In this document: positions 1 through 8,445 of the stretch, one piece after another
Numbering within the stretch: position 1 is the first letter of the stretch
How the letters are laid out: every line of letters begins with the position of its first letter
Assembly: GCA_947625305.1 (NCBI GenBank)
Contig: CANQNW010000004.1
Coordinates: 1-64,000 of the forward strand
Reading direction: 5' to 3'
Source of the DNA: Candidatus Gastranaerophilales bacterium
GTDB taxonomy: Bacteria > Cyanobacteriota > Vampirovibrionia > Gastranaerophilales > Gastranaerophilaceae
DNA: 64,000 nucleotides
Notes under the pieces: model-generated
Seen by the model: the letters and a program-made list of their open reading frames with translations, nothing else
Database searches by the model: none
Told to the model about the DNA's origin: nothing
Position numbers and translations under genes: made by a program

Positions 1-1311
1 AAAGGCTGGGAGTGTTGTCGTATATCGGATTTATACGATTTTAAGACTGGAATATCATATAAAAAAGAATTGCTTGATATAAAAAGTAATAAAATGGTAA
101 GGATTTTAAGAGGTGGAAATATCAACAATTTACAGTATGTACTCAAATCTGATGATATTTTTATTGCATCCGAATATGTAAAAGATGAACTGTTATTGAA
201 AGAAAATTATCTTATAACCCCTGCTGTTACAAGTTTAGAACACATTGGAAAATTCGCTTATATAGATGAGAATTATACTGATACTATTGTTGGTGGATTT
301 GTTCTAATGTTTGTACCCTGTAGTTCAAATATTTTATCTAAATTTTTCTTATATATTTTTTCTAGTCCTTATGTAAGAGAATATATGAGAGATACAACAA
401 ATAAATCCGGACAAGCATTTTATAATATCTCAAAAGAAAAATTGAAAGAATTATGTATTCCTATTCCACCACTTGCGGAACAACAACGTATTGTTGATAA
501 ATTGGAAGAAATTTTGCCACTTATTGAAGAATACGGCAAAAACGAAGAAGAATTAGAAAAATTAAATAAAACTCTGCCCGATAAAATAAAACAATCAATT
601 CTTCAACACGCAGTTCAAGGAAAACTCGTTCCTCAAAACCCGAACGACGAACCCGCAAGTGAGCTTTTAAAAAGAATACAAGCAGAAAAAGAAGAACTAA
701 TAAAACAAGGTAAAATCAAAAAAGAAAAATCTCTTCCACCGATTACAGAAGATGAAAAACCATTTATCATTCCTGATTCTTGGACATGGTGCAGGGTAAG
801 TGACATTGGAATATATAAAAAAGGACCTTTTGGCAGTGCTTTAACAAAAAAGATATTTGTTCCAAGGGGTAACAACACTATTAAAGTCTATGAGCAAAAA
901 AATGCAATACAAAAAGATGCAACTCTTGGGAATTATTATATATCAAAGGAATATTATGAAAAATCAATGAAAAATTTTAAAGTATCAGCAGGTGACGTAA
1001 TTGTTAGCTGTGCTGGTACAATAGGAGAAACCTATGTAATGCCAGATAATATTGAATTGGGTATTATAAACCAAGCATTAATGAGAATGACCATTACAAA
1101 AGACATTAACTTAAAATATTTTCTTATATATTTTGATATTATCCTAAAAAAAGATTCTAAAACATATAGTAAAGGTTCTGCAATAAAGAATATACCGCCA
1201 TTTGATATATTTAAAAAAATGCTTATTCCCCTCCCTCCACTTGCCGAGCAACAACGTATTGTTGATAAAGTCGAAGAACTTATGAAAATTGTTGATAAAA
1301 TAAAAAATTAA
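1..1311 (+). CDS. hsdS: Type I restriction-modification specificity subunit HsdS (5' partial)
   Basis: Target-recognition subunit of a type I restriction-modification enzyme; it sets the DNA sequence methylated by HsdM and cut by HsdR. The frame is open from base 1 and begins KGWECCRISDLYDF, a usual start for a target-recognition domain, so the N-terminus lies outside the window and the TTG at 70 is not the start. 436 residues are visible: target domain 1, a conserved helical spacer beginning IPPLAEQQRIVDKLEE, a charged linker with QGKLVPQNPNDEPASELL, target domain 2, and a second short LPPLAEQQRIVDK helix at the C-terminus. hsdM and hsdR are expected upstream. The TIR gene follows after 10 nt with its own AGGAG site, so both are probably one transcript. 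Confidence 0.93.
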   Translation, partial: KGWECCRISDLYDFKTGISYKKELLDIKSNKMVRILRGGNINNLQYVLKSDDIFIASEYVKDELLLKENYLITPAVTSLEHIGKFAYIDENYTDTIVGGFVLMFVPCSSNILSKFFLYIFSSPYVREYMRDTTNKSGQAFYNISKEKLKELCIPIPPLAEQQRIVDKLEEILPLIEEYGKNEEELEKLNKTLPDKIKQSILQHAVQGKLVPQNPNDEPASELLKRIQAEKEELIKQGKIKKEKSLPPITEDEKPFIIPDSWTWCRVSDIGIYKKGPFGSALTKKIFVPRGNNTIKVYEQKNAIQKDATLGNYYISKEYYEKSMKNFKVSAGDVIVSCAGTIGETYVMPDNIELGIINQALMRMTITKDINLKYFLIYFDIILKKDSKTYSKGSAIKNIPPFDIFKKMLIPLPPLAEQQRIVDKVEELMKIVDKIKN

Positions 1312-1321
1312 AGGAGATTTT

Positions 1322-2074
1322 ATGAAAAAAGAACAGATTATAAATAGCATAAACTTACTATTAGAAAAAGGGGAGGAAGTATTAAAAACAAAAAAATACC
1401 ATAATTTAGAATTTTTTTCTGGCGATTATGTAGATGATGATTTATACAATGAGTGGAAATGTCAAATAAAAATTTTTCTATCGTCCGATGAAAAATTTAG
1501 CACAACTAAAGAACAATTCGATAACACCCACAATGGAATGTTAACAAATTATGAAATATCTAAAAAATATATAAGTATGTTGAAGGGCTTGTATAATTCA
1601 ATTGAAAATAATATTATTTTATTTGACAAAGAAAATTTGCCAAATAATCAAATTGATAATTGCGTTTTTGTTGGTCATGGACATAGTAATTTATGGAATG
1701 AAGTTGTACGTTTTCTTAGAGATGACTTAGAATTAGAGAATGTAAATTATTTTGAAAGAGATTCACATGTTGGACGTTCTATAGCAGATGCGTTGAGGAA
1801 TTTCCAAAATGAAACAAATTTTGCAATAATCGTAATGACTGCTGAGGATGAAACTGCACAAAATACGAAACGTACAAGACAGAATGTCATACATGAAATT
1901 GGATTCTTTCAAGGTAAGTTAGGTTTTGAAAAAGTTGCAATTTTAAAGCAAAATGGGGTGGAATCATTTAGTAATATAGATGGAATACAATATATAGAAT
2001 TTAATGGAAATAATATAAATCAAACTTTTTATGAATTACACAAAATGCTCAAAAGAGAAAATGTAATTTCTTAA
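1322..2074 (+). CDS. TIR-domain protein (predicted nucleotide-binding / NAD hydrolase-type effector)
   Basis: 250 aa. The N-terminal 110 residues are helical and unrecognised. The C-terminal half matches the CAP12/Pycsar-effector TIR type (PF10137-like): a first strand with VFVGHGHSN (about residues 115-123), then ERDSHVGRSI (about 145-154), and VIHEIGFFQGKLG, where Glu192 sits at the place of the catalytic glutamate of NAD-cleaving TIR domains. Start ATG with AGGAG 6 nt upstream, 10 nt after hsdS, so it is co-transcribed with the type I system. Known relatives deplete NAD+ on phage sensing. That it acts as a back-up effector of the restriction system is inference. Confidence 0.8.
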   Translation: MKKEQIINSINLLLEKGEEVLKTKKYHNLEFFSGDYVDDDLYNEWKCQIKIFLSSDEKFSTTKEQFDNTHNGMLTNYEISKKYISMLKGLYNSIENNIILFDKENLPNNQIDNCVFVGHGHSNLWNEVVRFLRDDLELENVNYFERDSHVGRSIADALRNFQNETNFAIIVMTAEDETAQNTKRTRQNVIHEIGFFQGKLGFEKVAILKQNGVESFSNIDGIQYIEFNGNNINQTFYELHKMLKRENVIS

Positions 2075-2093
2075 AAGTAAAAAAGAGGGTGAT

Positions 2094-2186
2094 ATGCTAA
2101 CTGATATTTCTAAAATTTATAAGCGATACAATAGAGTTTTTTATATTACTTGGACAAAGAACTCATATGAAATGCTGATAGCATAG
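2094..2186 (+). CDS. Possible 30-residue micro-ORF between TIR and AbiH genes
   Basis: ATG preceded by GAGGG at good spacing, running 30 codons to TAG at 2184-2186, 12 nt before the AbiH start. The peptide is basic and aromatic (begins MLTDISKIYKRYN). I recognise no family. It may be a real leader peptide, a remnant, or chance; the ribosome-binding site is the only support. Confidence 0.3.
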   Translation: MLTDISKIYKRYNRVFYITWTKNSYEMLIA

Positions 2187-2198
2187 GGATGTAATTAT

Positions 2199-3332
2199 AT
2201 GGATATTTTAATTTTAGGAAACGGATTTGATTTAGCACATGGACTAAAAACATCATATAAGGACTTTTTAAATTACTGTATTGAAAAAAACAATAAAAGA
2301 TTAATCCCTGCGGTTAACTATAATTCATATTTTATAGATAATATATGGTTTAGACATTTTGTAAATAAGATGCAAAAACTGGGAGATACATGGATTAACC
2401 TTGAAGAAGAAATATTTGAAGTTATTAAAAATATAAACGAGCAGGTTTTTGAACACTACGGCGGAGAAAATAAATATTTTCAACATATAATGTTTTCTTA
2501 CAACAAGGATATTTATGATTTTACTTTTGAAAATTTCATTTATAACCTGCAAAATAATTATCCCTATGATATTGATTACAAAAAGTACAAAGAAATTGAA
2601 ACAAATGATTTTTCAAAGAAATTTATTTATATTGATAATTTTTATGGGCTTATAAATTTTATATATGACCAGCTTAGAGCTTTCACCAAAGAATTTGAAG
2701 AATATTTAAAAACAGAAGTTTCTCACCTAAAGAATAATTCCAAATACACACTATCAATTCATTCAAATAACAATCTGATTTATGCCTTAAGTTTTAACTA
2801 CACCAATACTTGCGAACTTCTTTATATGAATGATTTTAATACCTCAATTCAAAATTTAGAAATAAAAACTATCTATGTTCATGGAAGAATATGTAACACA
2901 GAAGATTGTAATTTAGTGCTTGGAACTCATAGTTTTGACAATAGTCAAATATCAAACAAACAAAAATACATTCCTGCAGATTTTAATATATTTAAAAAAC
3001 ATCATCAAAGGCACAGATATGGAACAATAGAACCATATCAAGATTTATTGGAAAAAATTAAGAAATCTGCCTCAAAACCAATATTTCATATTATTGGTCA
3101 TTCTTTAGATATTACCGATCGTGCTATACTAAAACACTTGTTGCTGGCAAATGACAATGCGTTGATAAATATTTATTACCACAATGAAGAAGCATTGGCA
3201 CGAATGCAGAGTAATATTGATCTAATCATAGGCGAAGAAGAGGTTATGGCAAAAGTAAGATTTATACCCCAACATGACTCCAAACGAGGAATTTTGTTAC
3301 CGGTTGAAGATTCCGTTTTAGTTGAAAATTAA
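2199..3332 (+). CDS. AbiH-like abortive infection protein
   Basis: 377 aa. The N-terminus carries the family's nucleotide-loop signature GNGFDLAHG (residues 7-15). The other AbiH blocks are present: FNYTNT near residue 200, VHGR near 227 and IIGHSLDITD near 300-309. The family (PF14253) is known from phage abortive infection in lactococci; its biochemical activity is unclear. Length is typical. It starts at ATG after a weak GGGATG-like site and lies on the same strand as hsdS and the TIR gene, so it is part of a defence island. Confidence 0.88.
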   Translation: MDILILGNGFDLAHGLKTSYKDFLNYCIEKNNKRLIPAVNYNSYFIDNIWFRHFVNKMQKLGDTWINLEEEIFEVIKNINEQVFEHYGGENKYFQHIMFSYNKDIYDFTFENFIYNLQNNYPYDIDYKKYKEIETNDFSKKFIYIDNFYGLINFIYDQLRAFTKEFEEYLKTEVSHLKNNSKYTLSIHSNNNLIYALSFNYTNTCELLYMNDFNTSIQNLEIKTIYVHGRICNTEDCNLVLGTHSFDNSQISNKQKYIPADFNIFKKHHQRHRYGTIEPYQDLLEKIKKSASKPIFHIIGHSLDITDRAILKHLLLANDNALINIYYHNEEALARMQSNIDLIIGEEEVMAKVRFIPQHDSKRGILLPVEDSVLVEN

Positions 3333-3393
3333 GCACTTTTTTATGGTAAAATAAAGATGTTAAGAGTTACTCCTAACACAAGGATGTATAAAG

Positions 3394-4371
3394 TTGTACA
3401 CACCACCGTTTGAAATTACATCAAAAATAATTGAACTTATCTCCAATATTTCGGAAAAAATCGGAGAAGTAAATTATCTGCAAAATAGTCCGTATCATAT
3501 TCAATTACGCAAAGAAAACAGGATAAAAACTATTCATTCGTCTTTAGCTATTGAAAACAACAGTTTAAGTCTTAAACAAATAACGGATATTATTGACGGT
3601 AAACGCATTTTAGGCAACCCTAATGAAATAAAAGAAGTAAAAAATTCTATCCAGGCATATGATTTGCTTTTATCTCTAAACCCTTACAAAGAAAAAGATT
3701 TATTACAAGCTCATAAACTTATGATGCAGGATTTAGTTGAAAGAAACGGCAAATACAGAATAGATGGTGTCGGAATATTTGACGGTAAAAAGGTTGTTCA
3801 TATGGCTCCGCCTGCTAAAAGGGTTCCCGAGCTTATGGGAGATTTATTTGAATGGCTTAAAACAAGTGATGCTCATCCGCTTATCAAAAGTTGTGTTTTT
3901 CATTATGAATTTGAATTTATCCACCCGTTTCAAGACGGAAATGGCAGAATGGGACGTCTGTGGCAAACTGTGATTTTAAAAGAATGGAAAGAAATTTTTG
4001 CGTGGTTACCTGTTGAAACTTTAATCAAAGAAAATCAAAAAGAATATTATAAAGTACTCGGAACAAGTGATAGCGAAGCAAACAGCACCAAATTCATAGA
4101 ATTTATGCTTTCTTTAATTTTGAATACAATAGAAGAAATTATTGCGACAGAAAAAAGAGTTACTCAAAAGGTTACTGTAAAAGTTACTGTAAACCAGCAA
4201 AAAATTATTGATGCAATTAAGGCCAATCCGTATGTAACACAAGAAGAACTTGCCGATATTGTTGGAATTGCAAGGAAAAATATTATTGCCAACATGAAAA
4301 AACTCCAAGAAAACGGATTAATAAAGCGTATCGGTGCCGACAAAAACGGATATTGGCAAGTAGAAGAATAA
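3394..4371 (+). CDS. Fic-domain protein with C-terminal winged helix
   Basis: 325 aa. The Fic core motif HPFQDGNGRMGR (residues 177-188) is complete, so AMP (or other nucleotide) transfer to a target hydroxyl is expected. SLAIEN (residues 50-55) fits the inhibitory helix motif [S/T]xxxE[G/N], so the enzyme is probably auto-inhibited. Residues about 265-325 form a winged helix-turn-helix (VTQEELADIVGIARKNIIAN), giving the common Fic-DNA-binding layout. The start is TTG at 3394, chosen because AAGGA lies 9 nt before it; the ATG at 3384 is out of frame. Found last in the defence island. The substrate is not predictable from sequence. Confidence 0.9.
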   Translation: MYTPPFEITSKIIELISNISEKIGEVNYLQNSPYHIQLRKENRIKTIHSSLAIENNSLSLKQITDIIDGKRILGNPNEIKEVKNSIQAYDLLLSLNPYKEKDLLQAHKLMMQDLVERNGKYRIDGVGIFDGKKVVHMAPPAKRVPELMGDLFEWLKTSDAHPLIKSCVFHYEFEFIHPFQDGNGRMGRLWQTVILKEWKEIFAWLPVETLIKENQKEYYKVLGTSDSEANSTKFIEFMLSLILNTIEEIIATEKRVTQKVTVKVTVNQQKIIDAIKANPYVTQEELADIVGIARKNIIANMKKLQENGLIKRIGADKNGYWQVEE

Positions 4372-4399
4372 AGCATTGGGACACCACTTCCAAGTATTG

Positions 4400-4457
4400 G
4401 CAAAAATTCTTTACATAACTATGCAATCAACAGATTGCTTGTATGTAAGAATTTTGC
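4400..4457. repeat. Long imperfect palindrome after the Fic gene
   Basis: Arms GCAAAAATTCTTTACATA (4400-4417) and TATGTAAGAATTTTGC (4442-4457) pair with two bulged bases; inside is a second perfect hairpin GCAATC/GATTGC (4423-4428, 4433-4438) with an AACA loop. It begins 28 nt after the Fic stop. It could act as a transcription end or processing signal, or be a recombination structure. Confidence 0.6.
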
Positions 4458-4463
4458 ATCCAT

Positions 4464-4497
4464 CATTCTAAGGCTCGAATTCTTCTCGCCAAGAATG
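4464..4497. repeat. Second imperfect palindrome
   Basis: CATTCT (4464-4469) and AGAATG (4492-4497) pair, with an inner GGC (4472-4474) pairing GCC (4488-4490) after small bulges. It follows the first palindrome by 6 nt. Confidence 0.45.
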
Positions 4498-4527
4498 AAT
4501 GTATTTTTGTTTTGTATCAATTAAAAA

Positions 4528-4566
4528 TTTCTGAAATTTGTGTTACTTTTTCTGAAATTTGTGTTA
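4528..4566. repeat. Two direct repeats of an 18-mer, 21-bp period
   Basis: TTTCTGAAATTTGTGTTA occurs at 4528-4545 and exactly again at 4549-4566. The 21-bp step equals two DNA turns, so a protein could bind both on one face. Only two copies exist, so this is not CRISPR. Confidence 0.7.
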
Positions 4567-4654
4567 ATTTTTTGCTAATTTTCAAAACAGACTTTTTCGA
4601 AATAATCAGCTCAAACCCAAACAGGAAGCCAACTTTCCGAAAAAAGCAAACTAC

Positions 4655-4686
4655 TCAATTAACTACAAACATCAATTAACTACAAA
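4655..4686. repeat. Two direct repeats of a 15-mer, 17-bp period
   Basis: TCAATTAACTACAAA occurs at 4655-4669 and exactly again at 4672-4686, next to the tRNA-Gln terminator. Function unknown. Confidence 0.65.
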
Positions 4687-4709
4687 AAATTTACTCGGAC
4701 AAAATAAAT

Positions 4710-4736
4710 AAAACTCCCGAAAATTTCGAGAGTTTT
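4710..4736 (-). terminator. Terminator of tRNA-Gln
   Basis: Stem AAAACTC (4710-4716) with GAGTTTT (4730-4736) and inner CGAAA/TTTCG (4718-4722, 4724-4728). Read on the minus strand, the stem is followed by a T-rich run, and it lies just 3' of the tRNA. Confidence 0.75.
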
Positions 4737-4739
4737 AAT

Positions 4740-4815
4740 TGGCTGGGACGGAAGGATTCGAACCTCCGAAATGCCTGGACCAAAACCAGGTGCCTTACCA
4801 CTTGGCGACGTCCCA
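4740..4815 (-). tRNA. tRNA-Gln (TTG anticodon)
   Basis: 76 nt on the minus strand with CCA encoded. Acceptor arms TGGGACG (4744-4750 is its complementary 3' side, 4809-4815 the 5' side), anticodon stem CCTGG/CCAGG around the loop TTTTGGT, giving anticodon TTG (Gln). The T arm contains GGTTCGAATCC. Its 3' end faces the defence island, the usual orientation for an integration target. nusB diverges on the other side. Confidence 0.96.
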
Positions 4816-4832
4816 TTACCTTTGACTATTAT

Positions 4833-4861
4833 ATATTATTAAGACCGCAATCAAAAGTCAA
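4833..4861 (-). promoter_or_regulatory. Promoter of tRNA-Gln
   Basis: On the minus strand TTGACT (4856-4861), a 17-nt spacer, then TAATAT (4833-4838), placing the start about 10 nt before the mature tRNA 5' end. Confidence 0.7.
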
Positions 4862-4940
4862 GACATTTTTAAGGTATATACTTTTATTTATTTTTATGGG
4901 TTAATAGAAGACATAAAATACATTTATAAGGACAAAAAAA

Positions 4941-5597
4941 ATGCAAGCACGTAGAGCCGCAAGAGAATTAGCTTTAATTTTATTTTCTCAAATAGAATCA
5001 ATCCAAAATTTAAATAAATTTGATTTTCAGGATATCGTTTTGAAATCAGTGAGGACACTTACAAATAATGCGACAGATGATTTAAAATCAGCTGCGGCAT
5101 ATATTCTTTCTTTAAAACAGGATATTGAAGAATATGAATCCAATCATCCTAAAAATTTGGAAAGACCTATTGAAGTAAATAATGTTGCAGTTCCCTTGCC
5201 CACGACTTCTGATATGCAAAACAAACTGGAGGAACTTTTAAATATTGCAGAAAAAACCATGCTCGCTTTAGAAATTGCGGAAATGGCAACTTTAGAAGAA
5301 AATTCCGATGTAAAAGATTATATAACCAAAATTACAAACAGCTTTAAAGAACATAAAGATGAAGTTGACGAACAAATAAAAAAATATGCCCTGGGCTGGG
5401 ATATAAACAGGCTTGTTAAAATGGATAAAGACATTTTAAGAATTGCAATTTGCGAACTTTTATATGTTAATAATGCTCCTATAAAAGTTGTTATTGATGA
5501 AGCGGTTGAACTTGCAAAAAAATATTCAACCGATGATTCAGGTGCTTTTGTTAACGGAATTTTAGGCAAAGTTGTTATTGAAAATAATTTAAAATAA
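4941..5597 (+). CDS. nusB: NusB-family transcription antitermination factor
   Basis: 218 aa, longer than the usual 140-150. The N-terminus MQARRAARELALILFSQIE is the family's RRxARExAL helix, and the C-terminal half (GWDINRLVKMDKDILRIAICELLY, then VVIDEAVELAKKYSTDDSGAFVNGILGK) is typical NusB. Extra length is a helical insert in residues about 30-120. NusB binds boxA RNA with S10 to keep polymerase processive on rRNA operons. AAGGA precedes the ATG. ftsY follows 12 nt later, so a nusB-ftsY operon is likely. Confidence 0.92.
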   Translation: MQARRAARELALILFSQIESIQNLNKFDFQDIVLKSVRTLTNNATDDLKSAAAYILSLKQDIEEYESNHPKNLERPIEVNNVAVPLPTTSDMQNKLEELLNIAEKTMLALEIAEMATLEENSDVKDYITKITNSFKEHKDEVDEQIKKYALGWDINRLVKMDKDILRIAICELLYVNNAPIKVVIDEAVELAKKYSTDDSGAFVNGILGKVVIENNLK

Positions 5598-5609
5598 CTC
5601 AAGGTATAC

Positions 5610-6587
5610 ATGTTTAATTTTTTCAAAAAAAATTCTGAACAAACGGAAAATAACAATGAAACCAAAGAGAACTCAAAATCTTTTTGGAATTTTTCTTTTG
5701 AAAATTTAAAAAAAACGATTTCTAATACAACTCAAAACCTTGTAGAAAATGTTGTTTCAACAATCAGCACTGAAGAAGAATTTGATGATTTTATCCTTGA
5801 TGATATGGAGGATTTACTTATTAAAGCTGATTTAGGAGTTAATCTTTCATCCTCAATTACTGATAAATTAAGGAAACAAAAAAATATAAAACCCTCTCAG
5901 GTTAAAGAATTTCTTAAAGATGAATTTACAAATATTTTAAAAACGGCAGGGAGTACAGAGTTAAATTTTAAAGACGGCAACTTAAATATTTATTTTATAA
6001 CCGGAGTAAACGGTGCAGGCAAAACAACACTTATAGCGAAGCTTGCCAATAATTTCAGATTATCAGGAAAAAAGGTTCTTTTAGCGGCGGGTGATACTTT
6101 TAGAGCAGCTGCGGAAGAACAGCTTGATATTTGGGCAAAACGGGCGCAGGTTGATATAGTCAGAAAAGACGGTATTGATTCTGCTGCTGTAGTTTATGAT
6201 GCAATAAAAAAAGCTCAAAGTGAAAATTATGATGTTCTTTTGATTGATACAGCAGGAAGATTACATAACAAAAAAAATCTTATGGAAGAACTTAATAAAG
6301 TAAAATCCGTTATTGATAAATTAGCCCCTGATTCCTTGCAGGAAAGTATACTTGTGCTTGATGCAAATACGGGGCAAAACGGTTTATCTCAGGCTAAATT
6401 ATTTTCCGAAGCCGTAAATTTAACCTCAGTTGCATTAACTAAACTTGACGGCAGTGCAAAAGGCGGAATTATTATTGCTATTGCAAAAGAATTTAATCTG
6501 CCCGTAAAACTTATTGGTGTTGGCGAAAAATTGGAAGATTTAAAATTATTTAACCCTGAAGACTTTTTAAATGCTCTTTTTGATTAA
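5610..6587 (+). CDS. ftsY: Signal recognition particle receptor FtsY
   Basis: 325 aa. SRP-type GTPase that docks ribosome-SRP complexes at the inner membrane. After a short charged N-terminal region and the four-helix N domain come the P-loop GVNGAGKTT (132-140), the insertion-box region around GDTFRAAAEEQL, DTAGR (213-217), TKLDGSAKGG (about 278-287) and the closing GVGEKLEDLKLF. The acidic A domain is minimal. It follows nusB by 12 nt in the same direction. Confidence 0.97.
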   Translation: MFNFFKKNSEQTENNNETKENSKSFWNFSFENLKKTISNTTQNLVENVVSTISTEEEFDDFILDDMEDLLIKADLGVNLSSSITDKLRKQKNIKPSQVKEFLKDEFTNILKTAGSTELNFKDGNLNIYFITGVNGAGKTTLIAKLANNFRLSGKKVLLAAGDTFRAAAEEQLDIWAKRAQVDIVRKDGIDSAAVVYDAIKKAQSENYDVLLIDTAGRLHNKKNLMEELNKVKSVIDKLAPDSLQESILVLDANTGQNGLSQAKLFSEAVNLTSVALTKLDGSAKGGIIIAIAKEFNLPVKLIGVGEKLEDLKLFNPEDFLNALFD

Positions 6588-6671
6588 TTCTTAACAATTG
6601 TTACATTTTTATATAAATTTGACAATTTTTATTTTGTTGACTTTTTAAAAAAGACATCAAAAGGAGTTAGT

Positions 6672-7688
6672 ATGAATATATCACCCGTAAACTATAATGT
6701 AACACCTCAAAATATTAATTTTAAAGGACATAAAACAGCAAAAGCTAAAAAACACATAGTAGCAAAAACAATATTAGCGGCAAGTGCTCTCACGGCAGCC
6801 GCAATTACCGGCATGATTATTGCTAAAAAATTTCCAAATACTGCTATACTTAAAAAAGTAACATCACCGCTGGATAAAAACGGAAATAATACTGTATCCA
6901 AGTTTGCTGCGGGAGTTTCTGCTACGGTTGCGGCAGCTGCAGCAGCAGCGGCTGTTTCAACACCTCAAGAAACTAAAAAACCTGATGTTGATACAGAAAA
7001 AGACAACAAATCTAATGAAAATAAACCGCAAAGTCAAAAAGCTGCAGATATTAGCTATTCTATCCCCAAACAATTAACAGGCGATAATGAAGAAAAAGCA
7101 CAACGACTTCAAGATTTCATAGATGAAGTAGTTAAATCTAAAGTAGAACCGCATGTTTCAGAACTTGAAAATATTGAACCCGCTAATTTAATAAAACCGA
7201 CAAAAGAAGAAGTTATTGAACTTAAAGACGGCAATAAACTTACTAAAACTACTCAATATACCAAAGCTCATAAAATTGTAAATTTTGTGCTTGAACAGCC
7301 TGTTAACGGTGTTAGAAGAGTAGAACAAATTAGACATCCGAATAATAAATTATCTACGGTCAACATATACGATTCGACAAACAAAATTAAACAAACCAGT
7401 GCATATAAATATAACTATGAATCAGGAAAACTTATTGATATCACAATATACGACAAAGACTTAGGCAGAAGAAGTAAAGTTAAATATATATATAATGACA
7501 ATTATACAAGACTTGAAAAAGTTGTAATAATCGGAACTGACGGCAGGGTTAAAAATATAACAAAATTACCTCTTTCGCTTAATAAAAGATTAAAGAATTC
7601 TTTAGATTCAATTCAAGACAGTTTTGCAGTAGCAGGCGATAAATTATCTGATTCAATCAGAAGATTTAAAAAAACGGCTATGTTTTAA
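6672..7688 (+). CDS. Membrane-anchored protein of unknown function with NINFKG motif
   Basis: 338 aa. The N-terminus has NINFKG (residues 15-20), a basic stretch and one hydrophobic segment (about 31-52), so it is probably anchored in the membrane. An Ala-rich stretch (about 85-97) and a Lys/Glu/Asn-rich linker follow. The C-terminal half contains Tyr-rich beta-strand repeats (for example YKYNYESGKLIDITIYD) resembling degenerate YD/MORN-like strands. No catalytic motif is seen. AGGAG lies before the ATG and the gene stands alone after ftsY. The motif also occurs in the broken gene at 20344 and appears lineage-specific. Confidence 0.75.
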   Translation: MNISPVNYNVTPQNINFKGHKTAKAKKHIVAKTILAASALTAAAITGMIIAKKFPNTAILKKVTSPLDKNGNNTVSKFAAGVSATVAAAAAAAAVSTPQETKKPDVDTEKDNKSNENKPQSQKAADISYSIPKQLTGDNEEKAQRLQDFIDEVVKSKVEPHVSELENIEPANLIKPTKEEVIELKDGNKLTKTTQYTKAHKIVNFVLEQPVNGVRRVEQIRHPNNKLSTVNIYDSTNKIKQTSAYKYNYESGKLIDITIYDKDLGRRSKVKYIYNDNYTRLEKVVIIGTDGRVKNITKLPLSLNKRLKNSLDSIQDSFAVAGDKLSDSIRRFKKTAMF

Positions 7689-7691
7689 TCT

Positions 7692-8432
7692 TTATTTAAC
7701 CGTAAATGTTGCAGTAACAGTTGCGACAACTTTCTTTTCAATGCTTGAGGTATCATTTATGCCGTAGTCTTGAACTTCTGTTGAATCAACCGGAACTATT
7801 TGGAAAACTCCCAGTTTTGCGCTTGTCATTACACCGATTTTTCCGTTTGTTCCTTTAACAAGGCTCTTTGCTCTTTCTTTTGCGTTTTTAGAGGCCTCCT
7901 CGGCTGTTTCTACTTTTATATTATCAAGGTTTGAAACAAAATACTGCATTGGGGAGGAAGTTAAATTTATATCCTGATTTATAAGTGTATTCACCTTCTT
8001 TGAAATTTCAGTCAATTTATTTATATCAGTTGATTTAACCGTTACATTTTGGCTTACTTCATAACTTTCCACTTCGTTTGAATAGTTATATGAGCCGGGA
8101 AATCTTTTATATTTTGGCATTGAATCTATTACTGAAAATTCAATTGCATTTTCATCAATACCGTTAGAGGTAAAGAATTTTTTTATTTTTAAAGAATCAT
8201 CTTCAAGCTGTTTATAGCCTTCTTTTAATGTCGGTTTATCCGCTACAAACCTAATAGACCAAGAGGCGCTGTCTGATGTTACATTTTTACTTGCGCTTCC
8301 CGTTACTCTGATTGTTTGATTTTGAAGTTTTTGAAATTCTATAACCGATTTGGATAATATATATGTTGAAAATACGCACCCGAGCGCTATTATTATACCT
8401 AATACAACTATTTGATAATCTTTTATCTGCAT
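7692..8432 (-). CDS. SIMPL-domain (DUF541) protein
   Basis: 246 aa. One N-terminal transmembrane or signal segment (residues about 7-29) precedes a SIMPL domain starting VTGSASKNVTSDSASW, with KVETAEEASKNAKERAKSLVKG and a C-terminal VVATVTATFTVK strand. Relatives include periplasmic oxidative-stress proteins (YggE), but the biochemical role is unknown. AAGGAG precedes the ATG. It follows the AsmA-like gene by 13 nt on the same strand. Confidence 0.85.
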   Translation of the reverse strand: MQIKDYQIVVLGIIIALGCVFSTYILSKSVIEFQKLQNQTIRVTGSASKNVTSDSASWSIRFVADKPTLKEGYKQLEDDSLKIKKFFTSNGIDENAIEFSVIDSMPKYKRFPGSYNYSNEVESYEVSQNVTVKSTDINKLTEISKKVNTLINQDINLTSSPMQYFVSNLDNIKVETAEEASKNAKERAKSLVKGTNGKIGVMTSAKLGVFQIVPVDSTEVQDYGINDTSSIEKKVVATVTATFTVK

Positions 8433-8445
8433 ATTTTACTCCTTT

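Larger units (their letters stand above)
4372..4739. other. Gene-free structured region between the defence island and tRNA-Gln
   Basis: 368 bp with no plausible ORF. It holds two consecutive imperfect palindromes (4400-4457, 4464-4497), two tandem copies of an 18-mer at a 21-bp step (4528-4566), two copies of a 15-mer at a 17-bp step (4655-4686) and the tRNA terminator hairpin (4710-4736). No transposase or integrase is seen. It could be an island end, a regulatory patch or a remnant element. Confidence 0.6.

Noticed and set aside
4528-4566. CRISPR array
   Set aside because: Only two repeat copies with a 3-nt gap; no spacers or cas genes.
1-4739. Prophage or transposon
   Set aside because: No integrase, transposase, or phage structural gene is seen in the window.
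4740-4815. Direct repeat of the tRNA-Gln 3' end as attachment site
   Set aside because: No second copy found in the window; it may lie outside.
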